Shown in pieces: positions 8,035-16,141 of a DNA stretch of 42,176 nt. A program made the position numbers and the translations under genes. Source of the stretch: CAZQAA01 sp964591255. GTDB taxonomy: Bacteria; Desulfobacterota; DSM-4660; Desulfatiglandales; Desulfatiglandaceae. Every line of letters begins with the position of its first letter. Positions within the stretch are counted from its first letter, which is position 1. The stretch is from the NCBI GenBank assembly GCA_964591255.1, contig CAZQAA010000190.1, positions 1-42,176 of the forward strand, given 5' to 3'. A model generated the notes under the pieces. The model was not told the DNA's origin. It searched no databases and saw only the letters and a program-made list of their open reading frames with translations.

Positions 8035-10773
8035 CTATATCTGAATGGACCCTTTCTGTCTAACAAAATGCAGGACAGCAGGGAGGAGAAAAATGGCCGC
8101 GACCAGGATACTCAGGCTTCCTATGACTGCAAGCAATCCGAGGCTGTAAATTCCCTGATGATCCGATATGGTGAGACTCCCAAAACCCACAGTTGTTGTC
8201 AGTCCCGCAAGTATGATCCCTTTTGCAGTGCTGAATGGTAGTACCATGTCTCTATTTTTTCCTCCTCCCTGGCGCCAACGTTGAACAATAATGATTCCGT
8301 ATTCCACGCCGGCACCAACAATGAGAGGCAGGAATATACTATTGGCAAGATTGAAGTCTACCCCAAACATGTCCATTAATCCCACCGTCCATATGGTTCC
8401 TGCACCGAGCGGTATCATGACAAGGGCCGCGTAAACAAGGCTTCGGAATGTTATTAGCAAAACAAGGAAAATGAAGGCTACGGCGTACATGGCTGCCTTG
8501 ATACAGGCATCGCGGAATGCCTTGGTAAATACATAGAGGGTGACAGGATCTCCTATGACATCTGGATCCACCGACTGGAGATCATGAACAAACTTGCCGA
8601 GAAAAGTGGGTTCCCAGATATCCTGTGTGGGATAGACTCGAAGAAGATAGGATCTGTTTTCACTGACAAAGCGTTTAATAAGGGGGGTTGGAAGATCTTT
8701 CAGTTCCATGGGCGAAGTATTTACATTTTTGTGCAAGATATCGAACTTGTCATTCAGATCTTGAATCAGGGCATATTCAAATCTCTTCAGGATATTTAGT
8801 GTGTCTCCTTTTTTCATGGTTTCTAAGCGCTTCCGCAGGTCATAAATAAGGTTGCGGACTTGTGTCATTTGTGATTGCAAAGGCTTGTCCGCTCCCCATT
8901 TTGTTGCCTCAGAATCGAGCATCTTGAAACTTATCCTGCCTAATATCCGGTCCAATCTTGAGATGCTGACAGGATCTTCAGGATCTTTAAGTGGTTTGAT
9001 TTGTGATACTACAGGTTTCATCTTTTTCAAAAAACCAATCTTTTTTTTCTGGTCTTCCGGAAGCATATTCAAAACACTCTGGACTTCAGAGACCGTCTTC
9101 AGGGTCTCAAGCGCAGTTGTCTTTTGCCTGATTTCTTCAAAGGACTGTGCTATAACCGCACCGTACATACTGGAACGATCAGAACCGTCAAGGAGTTTCT
9201 TTTCCCATATCACCGATTCGGCATTCCTTGATTGAAGATGCAGCATATTCAGGTCAAAGGCCACATCCTGCCCAGCCCACAGGGAGAGGCCTGTCGCTAT
9301 AGATGTGGATATTATGATGGCAAGAGAGAGCTTTTTATTAAATGTGAAAAGGGGCCTTCCCTTGCTATCCGAGACGGAAGATGATTCTGCTGTCGCGGCC
9401 TTTTGTTTGTCAAATACGAGGGTAAGGGCAGGTAAAAGACATAGTGTCGTCACGGTGGTCATGATCATCCCCATTGATGTGATGATTCCCAGTTCCATTA
9501 GACCGCGGAAACCTGTGAGCACAAGGGGGAAAAAGGATAGGGCTGCAGTCACGCCGGCCAGGAGGATTCCTGGGCCAAGTTTGAGCATTGCAGATTGGAT
9601 GGCTTCCTCTTTGGACAGATGGTGAAGCTGTTCTTCTTCTTGATAGCGGGCAAACCAGTGAATGCCGTAATCAATGCCTAATCCGAGAAGTAAGGGGGCA
9701 AATGTTACGGAAAGGATATTCAGATGTCCGATAAATAGGGTGGTCAGACCGAAAGTAAGAGACAAGGCCACCAGCAGTTCGGTCATTTCCAAAAGAGGCC
9801 GTCTTATCCCTCGCCAGAAGAGAACAAGCAGGGTAACAAGGCCCAAAACAGAAAGCCCTGTGGCGATACTCATGTCATTCATCGCCGCTCCCATTTCATC
9901 CATATTCAGGGCCTCCTGTCCAGTAACACCTACCCGTATATCGGGATATTTAGTCCTGATACAGGCGACAGCTTTTCTCAGGGCCAGCAATGATCGGCGT
10001 GCCTTTACAAAATTGTTTCCTGTCTTCTTAGGCGTGACGAAGAGGAGGAGATACTTTTTATCTTTTGTCTGGAAATAGCCTTCCCCGGACTCATCCTTCC
10101 ACGAGTTTGGAGCAAAAAATTTTCCCCAGGGGGATATGAAGGTTGTATCCCCATCCAGCCATTGTACCATCTCACGCAGTATGTCTATGAGAAACCCCAG
10201 GTCCATGGGGTCTTTGCCGGAGTCAGGTGAATCCTCCTTGAGGAATCCCGTGAAGAGCTCCCCCACCATTCTTGAAGCCATTTCCCTGTTAATACCCGAA
10301 AAAAGGGATGTGAGACCGGGAGATTCAACCAGATTTTTAATAAAGTCCTGATGCTCTTCCAGGTTGTTCTTTATGGTCTGAAGATCTTTTGTATCTAAGT
10401 ACAGTAATGCCCATTTCCTGAAATGTTCCGGGTCTACACGGAAAAATATGTCAAGATAATTGTCCTTGTCTCTTTTCAGGTATAAGGCCAGGTCGTTTAA
10501 AAATCTTACCGAGCGGGAAGGATCCCCATTTTCCACGGCCACAATGAAATTGTCCAGGTTGTCAAACTGTTCGATATGTTCAGAAAGCTGGACAAGCCTG
10601 TGTCTTGGAGAGATGAGGGCCTTCTGGCTTGTAAAAAAGTCCAGGTTCTTTACGGTATAAGAAACAGAAAGCATGCTCAGGCCCAGCGCTATTCCGATGA
10701 CAAAAAATGGATGCGATGTCTCAAAAATCAGAAGCCTTTGCAATATACGCTGGACAATATTTATTTCCCGCAC
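8035..10773 (-). CDS. hpnN: Hopanoid-associated RND/MMPL-family transporter, HpnN-like
   Basis: This 912-residue protein has two RND halves. Each has one N-terminal membrane segment, a large periplasmic loop (about residues 45-290 and 490-730) and a hydrophobic block with several membrane spans. The conserved intramembrane signatures are GLGIDYGIHWFARYQEE in the first half and GAGVEYGIIIVQRW in the second, where the usual Asp is Glu. HpnN proteins carry hopanoids from inner to outer membrane and have about this length. The start is GTG 10773; a GGAGG lies 12 bases upstream. TolC lies 7 bases before it and the radical SAM gene follows. No periplasmic adaptor (membrane-fusion protein) gene is present. 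A general MMPL lipid exporter is the alternative call. Confidence 0.85.
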   Translation of the reverse strand: MREINIVQRILQRLLIFETSHPFFVIGIALGLSMLSVSYTVKNLDFFTSQKALISPRHRLVQLSEHIEQFDNLDNFIVAVENGDPSRSVRFLNDLALYLKRDKDNYLDIFFRVDPEHFRKWALLYLDTKDLQTIKNNLEEHQDFIKNLVESPGLTSLFSGINREMASRMVGELFTGFLKEDSPDSGKDPMDLGFLIDILREMVQWLDGDTTFISPWGKFFAPNSWKDESGEGYFQTKDKKYLLLFVTPKKTGNNFVKARRSLLALRKAVACIRTKYPDIRVGVTGQEALNMDEMGAAMNDMSIATGLSVLGLVTLLVLFWRGIRRPLLEMTELLVALSLTFGLTTLFIGHLNILSVTFAPLLLGLGIDYGIHWFARYQEEEQLHHLSKEEAIQSAMLKLGPGILLAGVTAALSFFPLVLTGFRGLMELGIITSMGMIMTTVTTLCLLPALTLVFDKQKAATAESSSVSDSKGRPLFTFNKKLSLAIIISTSIATGLSLWAGQDVAFDLNMLHLQSRNAESVIWEKKLLDGSDRSSMYGAVIAQSFEEIRQKTTALETLKTVSEVQSVLNMLPEDQKKKIGFLKKMKPVVSQIKPLKDPEDPVSISRLDRILGRISFKMLDSEATKWGADKPLQSQMTQVRNLIYDLRKRLETMKKGDTLNILKRFEYALIQDLNDKFDILHKNVNTSPMELKDLPTPLIKRFVSENRSYLLRVYPTQDIWEPTFLGKFVHDLQSVDPDVIGDPVTLYVFTKAFRDACIKAAMYAVAFIFLVLLITFRSLVYAALVMIPLGAGTIWTVGLMDMFGVDFNLANSIFLPLIVGAGVEYGIIIVQRWRQGGGKNRDMVLPFSTAKGIILAGLTTTVGFGSLTISDHQGIYSLGLLAVIGSLSILVAAIFLLPAVLHFVRQKGSIQI

Positions 10774-10780
10774 GTTTCTT

Positions 10781-12178
10781 TTAATCCTCCTTGCCTACAG
10801 CGTACTGCAACTCTGCAATAGTCAGGTGGTAATTAAACAGGCTTTCAATATATTTACTTTCATTCTCACCGTATTTTTCAATGGCATAGAGAAGGTTTTC
10901 GGCGGTGCCAACGCCCATATCAAAATCCCCGAGGGCACTCACGACCCATTTTCTCGATGCCACAGCGGCCTTGTGATAAGATTCCGCCGCCTTTTCCCAC
11001 TCCAGGATCTCCTGGTAAATTTTCGCTATCTGGATGGGAATATTCATGTCGGCAACCGATTTGGTATGTAAGAGCTTTCTGTATTCTGCACGCATTTTGT
11101 CTTCTCTGGCCTTCTTGATTCCGCAGTCAAGCTCCCATTTCATCCCCGCAAGAATACCCACGTAAGAGTGATTGAATTCATCTGAAATGTAAGGATTGTC
11201 AAATTTTTCCCTGTTTGGGGATCCTGCAAAGGAGCCCTCGAGTGCGGCGAAAAAGGATGGATACCTGTCACTCCGGGCCGCTTTGACCTGGAATTCCTTG
11301 GCCTCTACGGCCTTTTGAATCTGCTTGTATTCAGGTCGGTTCTCAAACGCAAGTCTGATATACTCTTTTAGATCGTCCAGGTCCTTGTGCCTGAAAGGCA
11401 ATCTCTTTTCCAACACATCAAACTCTTCATCAGGAGAGAACCGGATTAGGGACTTGAGCGCAAAGTATGAAAGCTTGGCCCCCTTTTCAGCCTCCGCCCT
11501 TGACCTGATTGAAGCGGCCCTGTAGGCATCCACCTTGTAGAGATCGCTTTCTACTACATTGGTGGATTCAAGCTTCAAGAGGCGCTCTATACGCTTTCTG
11601 GCATCATCGAAGAATTCACCTGCATCATCAGCCGCTCCGACTCCCTGCCGGGAAAGGATCAGGGCATAATATAACTGTTTTACCCTGAGGGCGGTCTCCA
11701 GCCTTTTCTTAAGCAGCAGGAATTCCTTGGCTTCTGCACCCAAACGGGCCGCTTCTCTTTGATTAAAGAGTTTGCCAAATGTATAAATGGGTTGCGTAAC
11801 AGTAAAGTCCAATCTGCCGAATATGCCGATACTTGAAAGGCCTCCATCCGGCGACGGATCATGTATCCTGTTATTGCGGATTTCGGGTTCATCGGCATCA
11901 GATACAGGACCGGTAAGGGCCGTTATGTCAACTTGGGGATAATAGGCAGCCTCGGCCTGGGCAAGATCACTCTTGGCTGCTTCTATTTCCATACGACTTT
12001 CACCCATTTCCGGACTTTTTGCTATAGCCAGATCAATCAATTGTTTTAGTGTAAAGACCTGTTTTGTCTGCGATTCATCCTCACCCCGGGCCATGCCATG
12101 AAAGGAAAAAGAAAGACACGTTCCGATAAGGACGTACAAACCCCAGCAGGCCCCTTTACTTTTCATTTTTGAGTACAT
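10781..12178 (-). CDS. TolC-family outer-membrane efflux protein
   Basis: This 465-residue protein has a signal peptide (hydrophobic residues about 12-28, ending SFHGMARGE). The TolC/OEP pattern follows: FTLKQLIDLAIAKSPEMGESRMEIEAAKSDLAQAEAAYYPQV in the first repeat and a related helical repeat in the second half (ENRPEYKQIQKAVEAKEFQVKAARSDRYPSFF). The family forms trimeric barrel-and-tunnel channels for export across the outer membrane. A strong GGGGGGAG ribosome site precedes ATG 12178. It sits directly before the HpnN-like transporter (7-base gap), so the two very likely work together. The only sizeable gap nearby is the 77 bases separating it from the DUF2147 gene. Confidence 0.88.
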   Translation of the reverse strand: MYSKMKSKGACWGLYVLIGTCLSFSFHGMARGEDESQTKQVFTLKQLIDLAIAKSPEMGESRMEIEAAKSDLAQAEAAYYPQVDITALTGPVSDADEPEIRNNRIHDPSPDGGLSSIGIFGRLDFTVTQPIYTFGKLFNQREAARLGAEAKEFLLLKKRLETALRVKQLYYALILSRQGVGAADDAGEFFDDARKRIERLLKLESTNVVESDLYKVDAYRAASIRSRAEAEKGAKLSYFALKSLIRFSPDEEFDVLEKRLPFRHKDLDDLKEYIRLAFENRPEYKQIQKAVEAKEFQVKAARSDRYPSFFAALEGSFAGSPNREKFDNPYISDEFNHSYVGILAGMKWELDCGIKKAREDKMRAEYRKLLHTKSVADMNIPIQIAKIYQEILEWEKAAESYHKAAVASRKWVVSALGDFDMGVGTAENLLYAIEKYGENESKYIESLFNYHLTIAELQYAVGKED

Positions 12179-12255
12179 TGTCTCCCCCCTGATAAATTTA
12201 TATTAATTAATAGGTGTGCTGATAACCCCTGTCATCCCTTTAGTCTGTTGCAGGA

Positions 12256-12807
12256 TCAATCATGGGTTGCAGGATTATTCTCCTTATTTCGACTTTCCAA
12301 GATGTTACGACAAGCTGAACTCCGTGTCCACACACTTGTCTTTCCGAATAACGGAATGCCTATATAACCCTTTACTTCAAGATGGTCTTTAGATCTCAAT
12401 TTCAATTTACACTTGTAGGTCTTGCCGTTATCCGGGTTATAGACAGTGCCGCCTTTCCATAGGTTATCCCCTGAAAAGGTAAAATCCTTTAAGATTGTTA
12501 GCCCCACAATAGGACGACTTCGGAGCCGTGGATCCGGGTTTGATCGGTCTGTCCTTGGTTGTCCGCCCATCCCCATTTCATCATCAGGAGGATAGTTGGG
12601 ATCATTTGACCAGACGATTTTTCCATAATATCTGTTCTTGCAGCGGTAGAATTCGATTATTGCATCCCTGTCGGCCGTAAGCCATTGCCCGATGATATGG
12701 TCTCCCTCAAAGGCAAAGGCTGCAGAGGAGGAAAAGGCCGCAATGATAGCTGCCAAGGCCATCAGGAGTATTGCGCTGTTCCCGATTTTTCTCGTGTCCT
12801 CAGACAT
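12256..12807 (-). CDS. DUF2147 family secreted protein
   Basis: This 183-residue protein has a signal peptide of about 33 residues (ILLMALAAIIAAFSSSAAFAFE, with cleavage likely after AFA). The DUF2147 pattern follows: GQWLTADRDAIIEFYRCKNRYYGKIVW, then GLTILKDFTFSGDNLWKGGTVYNPDNGKTYKCKLKL and GYIGIPLFGKTSVWTR. The family is a small lipocalin-like periplasmic or exported protein without a settled function. The start ATG 12807 has a strong GGGAGG site and overlaps the end of the HpnL-like gene by 8 bases, so it belongs to the operon. Its position between a lipid flippase and an export channel makes a carrier or chaperone role for the exported product reasonable, but that is inference. Confidence 0.8.
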   Translation of the reverse strand: MSEDTRKIGNSAILLMALAAIIAAFSSSAAFAFEGDHIIGQWLTADRDAIIEFYRCKNRYYGKIVWSNDPNYPPDDEMGMGGQPRTDRSNPDPRLRSRPIVGLTILKDFTFSGDNLWKGGTVYNPDNGKTYKCKLKLRSKDHLEVKGYIGIPLFGKTSVWTRSSACRNILESRNKENNPATHD

Positions 12808-13813
12808 TTTTCCTCCCGAAAATATTCCATTTGTTGTTCCATGCAGGTGACGATTTTAGGATAAACACAGCATAGATCAAGAGGCCTGCCACAGCCCAGA
12901 AGACCTGTTCCAACCGGAGCGCAACCCCAAAGGTGAGTCCCAGGGCAGAATCGAATCCCAGGAGCCTGAAGGCAAAAATCCTGGTGGCTTCGATTACCCC
13001 CACATTGGTGGGCAGGGCAAAACCTATCAGATCCATCCATGTGCCAAGAAACCATATGGCAGCGGCCATCAGCAAAGACGGATGATCGGTTAGCATGGAG
13101 AGAAAAATCCAGCTTTGCACAATACCGCATACAAAACCCACTGCGTGCCACAGCATGGAGGCGGGCAGTCCCATTGGATGTTCCATGTAAAAGAGTTTCA
13201 GCTCGTTGTCTACCTGGGTTATATGATCTGCCGCCTTTTTCAGGGCCTTTCCCCCGATTCTGTGATTTGCAAGCCATCGTACTATGACACCCAGTTTGCC
13301 ATATTTCTGGACGGCCAAAAAGCCTATGATCCCTGCACCCAGCAGGATACTGCCCACGAGCATGGAGATCCACACGGCCGCGGGAAGGTCTATCTTGCAG
13401 AGGATAATCATGGATCCCATGACAACAAAGAGGAGTTGTGACAGAGAATAGGAAAGCTTGCCTACAATAACACCTGTAGCGGCCTGGGCGCCCTTGTGAT
13501 TCAAGGCCAGGAGAGTCCCTTTTGTGATTTCACCTCCAAGCCCGGCGGTAGGTGTCAGATAGTTGATGGAGTAGCCGGCCATCCTGATACCGTAAAGGCT
13601 AAAAAAGGATATGGACCGGTGGGGTCCAGAAAGACAATGACGCCATCCAAGCGTATGAAAAAAATCCGCCACACCTTCTATCAATACAAAAGGGACGATG
13701 CCCCATCCCAGAAGCACAAGGTCTTCCCACAATGAATCAAATCCAATCTGCCTGATCAGAAGGACCAGCAGGATGATGCCCAGGACAATGCTCCATTTAT
13801 GGAATTTTTTCAT
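12800..13813 (-). CDS. hpnL: Lysylphosphatidylglycerol synthase-type membrane protein (UPF0104), HpnL-like
   Basis: This 337-residue integral membrane protein has about eight hydrophobic segments. Characteristic UPF0104/LPG-synthase transmembrane motifs are visible: SINYLTPTAGLGGEITKGTLL near residue 80, GVIVGKLSYSLSQL, and the C-terminal FALPTNVGVIEATRIFAFRLLG. The hopanoid-cluster member is called HpnL. The fold is shared with MprF flippase domains, so transbilayer movement of a lipid or polyprenyl-linked product is the likely role. It starts at ATG 13813 with AAGGAG, overlapping by one base the TGA of the CDP-alcohol phosphotransferase gene, and is followed by DUF2147 with an 8-base overlap. 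This strict coupling suggests that it moves the product of the phosphotransferase. HpnL as opposed to a generic family member is inferred from the neighbours. Confidence 0.75.
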   Translation of the reverse strand: MKKFHKWSIVLGIILLVLLIRQIGFDSLWEDLVLLGWGIVPFVLIEGVADFFHTLGWRHCLSGPHRSISFFSLYGIRMAGYSINYLTPTAGLGGEITKGTLLALNHKGAQAATGVIVGKLSYSLSQLLFVVMGSMIILCKIDLPAAVWISMLVGSILLGAGIIGFLAVQKYGKLGVIVRWLANHRIGGKALKKAADHITQVDNELKLFYMEHPMGLPASMLWHAVGFVCGIVQSWIFLSMLTDHPSLLMAAAIWFLGTWMDLIGFALPTNVGVIEATRIFAFRLLGFDSALGLTFGVALRLEQVFWAVAGLLIYAVFILKSSPAWNNKWNIFGRKNV

Positions 13814-15096
13814 CAGGTCTCCTTGTTGGCCCTTCTACGGAACTGTAACAGCCTAAAGGAATGTACCACAGCAGTGATTGCCGCCCATACGGCTGCCGCA
13901 AAAAATGTTTTAACGGGATAACCCAGGGAAAAGCCGATGATAAACATGAAGCCATAGATATTTCTGCGGCCGGCAATACGTCTGAATGCAGAATCGAACG
14001 GGCTTAACAGATCAATACTCTTTCCGTACCATCTGTCTGACAGGGTATACAAAACATTTTCCACTGTGTCTGATATGACCATCAGAGACGCCAACAAGGC
14101 CGGCAATTTGCCGGGAGTTATATGGCTAAGTCCCATGCCTATGGCTATATACCAGCTGTTTTCATAGAAATAATCTATAATGCATTCATACTCCCCGAAT
14201 TTCGTAAATTGCAGTTTGGTGCGTGCCAGTTTCCCGTCTACGCCATCCAGAATCTCCACGACAAAGGTACCCAGGGCGCCCGCCACAAAATAGCCATGCC
14301 AGAACAGACAGGCCACCATTATAGCAACAATCAGGCCGAATATGGTTACCATGTTGGGAGTGACAGGGGTATCCAGAAGCAATACGGTAAGAGGGTTTTC
14401 CAGATATGGATCAATAAATTCAGCGGGCAGGTCCATTACCTTTTTCTGCATGCTGCGGACGAGGATCCTGGTTGCTTTCCGGGCATCGTCCCTTGAATTG
14501 ATTTCCAGGAAATAGGGGACTACCGGACCCCGTATTTCCTGGGAAAATGGGTCAATATCAGCAGGGAAGAGCTGCCTGGAATTTCTGATCAATGCAGAGC
14601 CCCCGGATTCTATCCATATGTCAAGATCCTCCTTGTAAAGAAGTAGTCCCGCACGCACCTTTTCTTTTTCCAGATCATGAGTATCAAGGTGCAAAAGGGT
14701 GGTTTCCGAGGCTGTTATAAGGGTATCTATCAGCCTTGGATCAATAAGGTGTCCCGCATCAATATAAAGGACAGGCCCTTTTTTATCCTCCATGACTGTG
14801 AGTATGGTTGAAGGGACATCCCCCTTTAATTGGACATAACCCAGTACGAGTTCACCTCGCCATTTTGAAAGGTCCAGTGGAGGGGCATTGTCCTTTAAAA
14901 TGACGAATGTTTTTTTTATTCCTACTTTGTTTAAATGGAAAAGGATCCTGCCTATAAGAGGTACACCTCCGACCCGTTTCCATGCAAAAGGTGTACATGC
15001 GTTTAACACGGCCAGGATGGCATGTTCGTCTGTTTGACCCTGATTAGGATCGGATGCAGATCTGTTTTTATTTTCAGAAAAGGTGTTATAATTCAT
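13813..15096 (-). CDS. CDP-alcohol phosphotransferase with degenerate nucleotidyltransferase N-domain (IPCT/DIPPS-like architecture)
   Basis: In this 427-residue protein, residues about 26-215 follow the layout of a sugar-phosphate nucleotidyltransferase (AILAVLNACTPF, then GGVPLIGRILFHLNKVGI and YFLEINSRDDARKATRIL), but the glycine-rich nucleotide loop is lost. Residues about 235-425 are the membrane CDP-alcohol phosphotransferase domain: PVTPNMVTIFG, then DGVDGKLAR at 284-292. The two-domain order matches bifunctional inositol-1-P cytidylyltransferase / di-inositol-phosphate-phosphate synthases, known from thermophiles. The canonical end of the active-site motif, GxxxDxxxD, reads G301-EYE-C305-IID-Y309, with Asp and Glu instead at 308 and 312. 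It overlaps the Gfo/Idh gene by 11 bases and the flippase gene by one. The likely reaction is transfer of a phospho-alcohol from a CDP-activated donor. Substrates are inferred from the inositol-phosphate synthase in the same operon. Confidence 0.8.
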   Translation of the reverse strand: MNYNTFSENKNRSASDPNQGQTDEHAILAVLNACTPFAWKRVGGVPLIGRILFHLNKVGIKKTFVILKDNAPPLDLSKWRGELVLGYVQLKGDVPSTILTVMEDKKGPVLYIDAGHLIDPRLIDTLITASETTLLHLDTHDLEKEKVRAGLLLYKEDLDIWIESGGSALIRNSRQLFPADIDPFSQEIRGPVVPYFLEINSRDDARKATRILVRSMQKKVMDLPAEFIDPYLENPLTVLLLDTPVTPNMVTIFGLIVAIMVACLFWHGYFVAGALGTFVVEILDGVDGKLARTKLQFTKFGEYECIIDYFYENSWYIAIGMGLSHITPGKLPALLASLMVISDTVENVLYTLSDRWYGKSIDLLSPFDSAFRRIAGRRNIYGFMFIIGFSLGYPVKTFFAAAVWAAITAVVHSFRLLQFRRRANKET

Positions 15097-16132
15097 TGAT
15101 CGGCAAAAAAGATGAGCCTGCTTGGTGTGATTTATAGCATAAAGAGATGATTCTGGAACACTGCTTTGCCTCTTTCAGATTAGAGCCGCGGACATTGGCA
15201 TCTGCTACTTCTCGCCGGAAGTTGTCCACTACGGCTTTCATCCATTCTGTGTGATGTGAACCCCTGGAAAGGGCCTCGGGAAAATCATACCGGATGGGAG
15301 ACTGTCCTCTTGCATGCAGAACCAGGTGGTCATCGTTTATTTTCAGATTCCCCTTGTCACCTTCTATTATCCCAAAGTTTCTCCGTTCAGCCGACCGCCA
15401 TGTGAGATGCAGATGGGCCTTGGCACTCTTAAATTGCATTAGGACATCTACTTCATCATCCAAATCCGATCTGTTTTCATCCAGGTATTTTATTTTTGCA
15501 GATACGGACTCAGGCACGGCATTCATGATTGATAAAACCAAATAGAGATGATGCCAGCCATGGTCTAATATGATCCCGCCTCCGGCAATTTCAACTATCT
15601 TCCGCCAATCGGAGAGCCCTCCTCCGGAGCTGGGTGTGCGCAGGACATTGAGGGAAATTGATTGAACTTGACCGATCATGTCCTGATGCACGAGTTCAAT
15701 AACCTTTGTCCATATGGGTGCATACTTCCAGTTATTTACAGTAAAAAGGACCCTCTGATGTTTTACGGCCTCATCAGTTAAACGGGATACGCTATCAAAA
15801 GAGGTGGCCAGGGGTTTTTCGCAAAAGACATGGTATCCTGCTCTCAGGGCCTTAAGGGCTAGCTCTTCATGGAAGCATGGCGGGGTGCATATGTCCACAA
15901 AATCCATCTTTTCTTCAGCCAGCAGATGGTCAATATCCGGACATATCATGGCCTCAGGCAAAAACCTTTCTGCACGTCTTGCCCTCTCCTTGGATGGTTC
16001 TACAACCGCATCTATTATAAAATGTTCATTTTCCTGAAATAGGGGCAAATGGGCATTTTCGGCAACATTACCGAAACCGATAAGGGCCCCACGCAAGGGG
16101 GGAGAATCATGTCCACTATTATCTGTTTTCAT
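15086..16132 (-). CDS. Gfo/Idh/MocA-family NAD(P)-dependent oxidoreductase
   Basis: This 348-residue protein has an N-terminal Rossmann domain (GALIGFGNVAENAHLP at about 15-30), the family's catalytic EKPLA at residues 105-109, and the C-terminal GGGIILDHGWHHLYL with its conserved Asp/His pair. The family oxidises or reduces a hydroxyl on sugars and cyclitols, and inositol 2-dehydrogenase is the type member. The gene lies 9 bases after the class III aminotransferase gene and overlaps the CDP-alcohol phosphotransferase gene. An oxidoreductase coupled to an aminotransferase is the classic pair for converting a ring hydroxyl to an amine. With an inositol-phosphate synthase in the operon, an inosose/aminoinositol route is a natural inference, but a sugar substrate is equally compatible with the fold. 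Confidence 0.85.
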   Translation of the reverse strand: MKTDNSGHDSPPLRGALIGFGNVAENAHLPLFQENEHFIIDAVVEPSKERARRAERFLPEAMICPDIDHLLAEEKMDFVDICTPPCFHEELALKALRAGYHVFCEKPLATSFDSVSRLTDEAVKHQRVLFTVNNWKYAPIWTKVIELVHQDMIGQVQSISLNVLRTPSSGGGLSDWRKIVEIAGGGIILDHGWHHLYLVLSIMNAVPESVSAKIKYLDENRSDLDDEVDVLMQFKSAKAHLHLTWRSAERRNFGIIEGDKGNLKINDDHLVLHARGQSPIRYDFPEALSRGSHHTEWMKAVVDNFRREVADANVRGSNLKEAKQCSRIISLCYKSHQAGSSFLPINEL

Positions 16133-16141
16133 CAGACCGTT

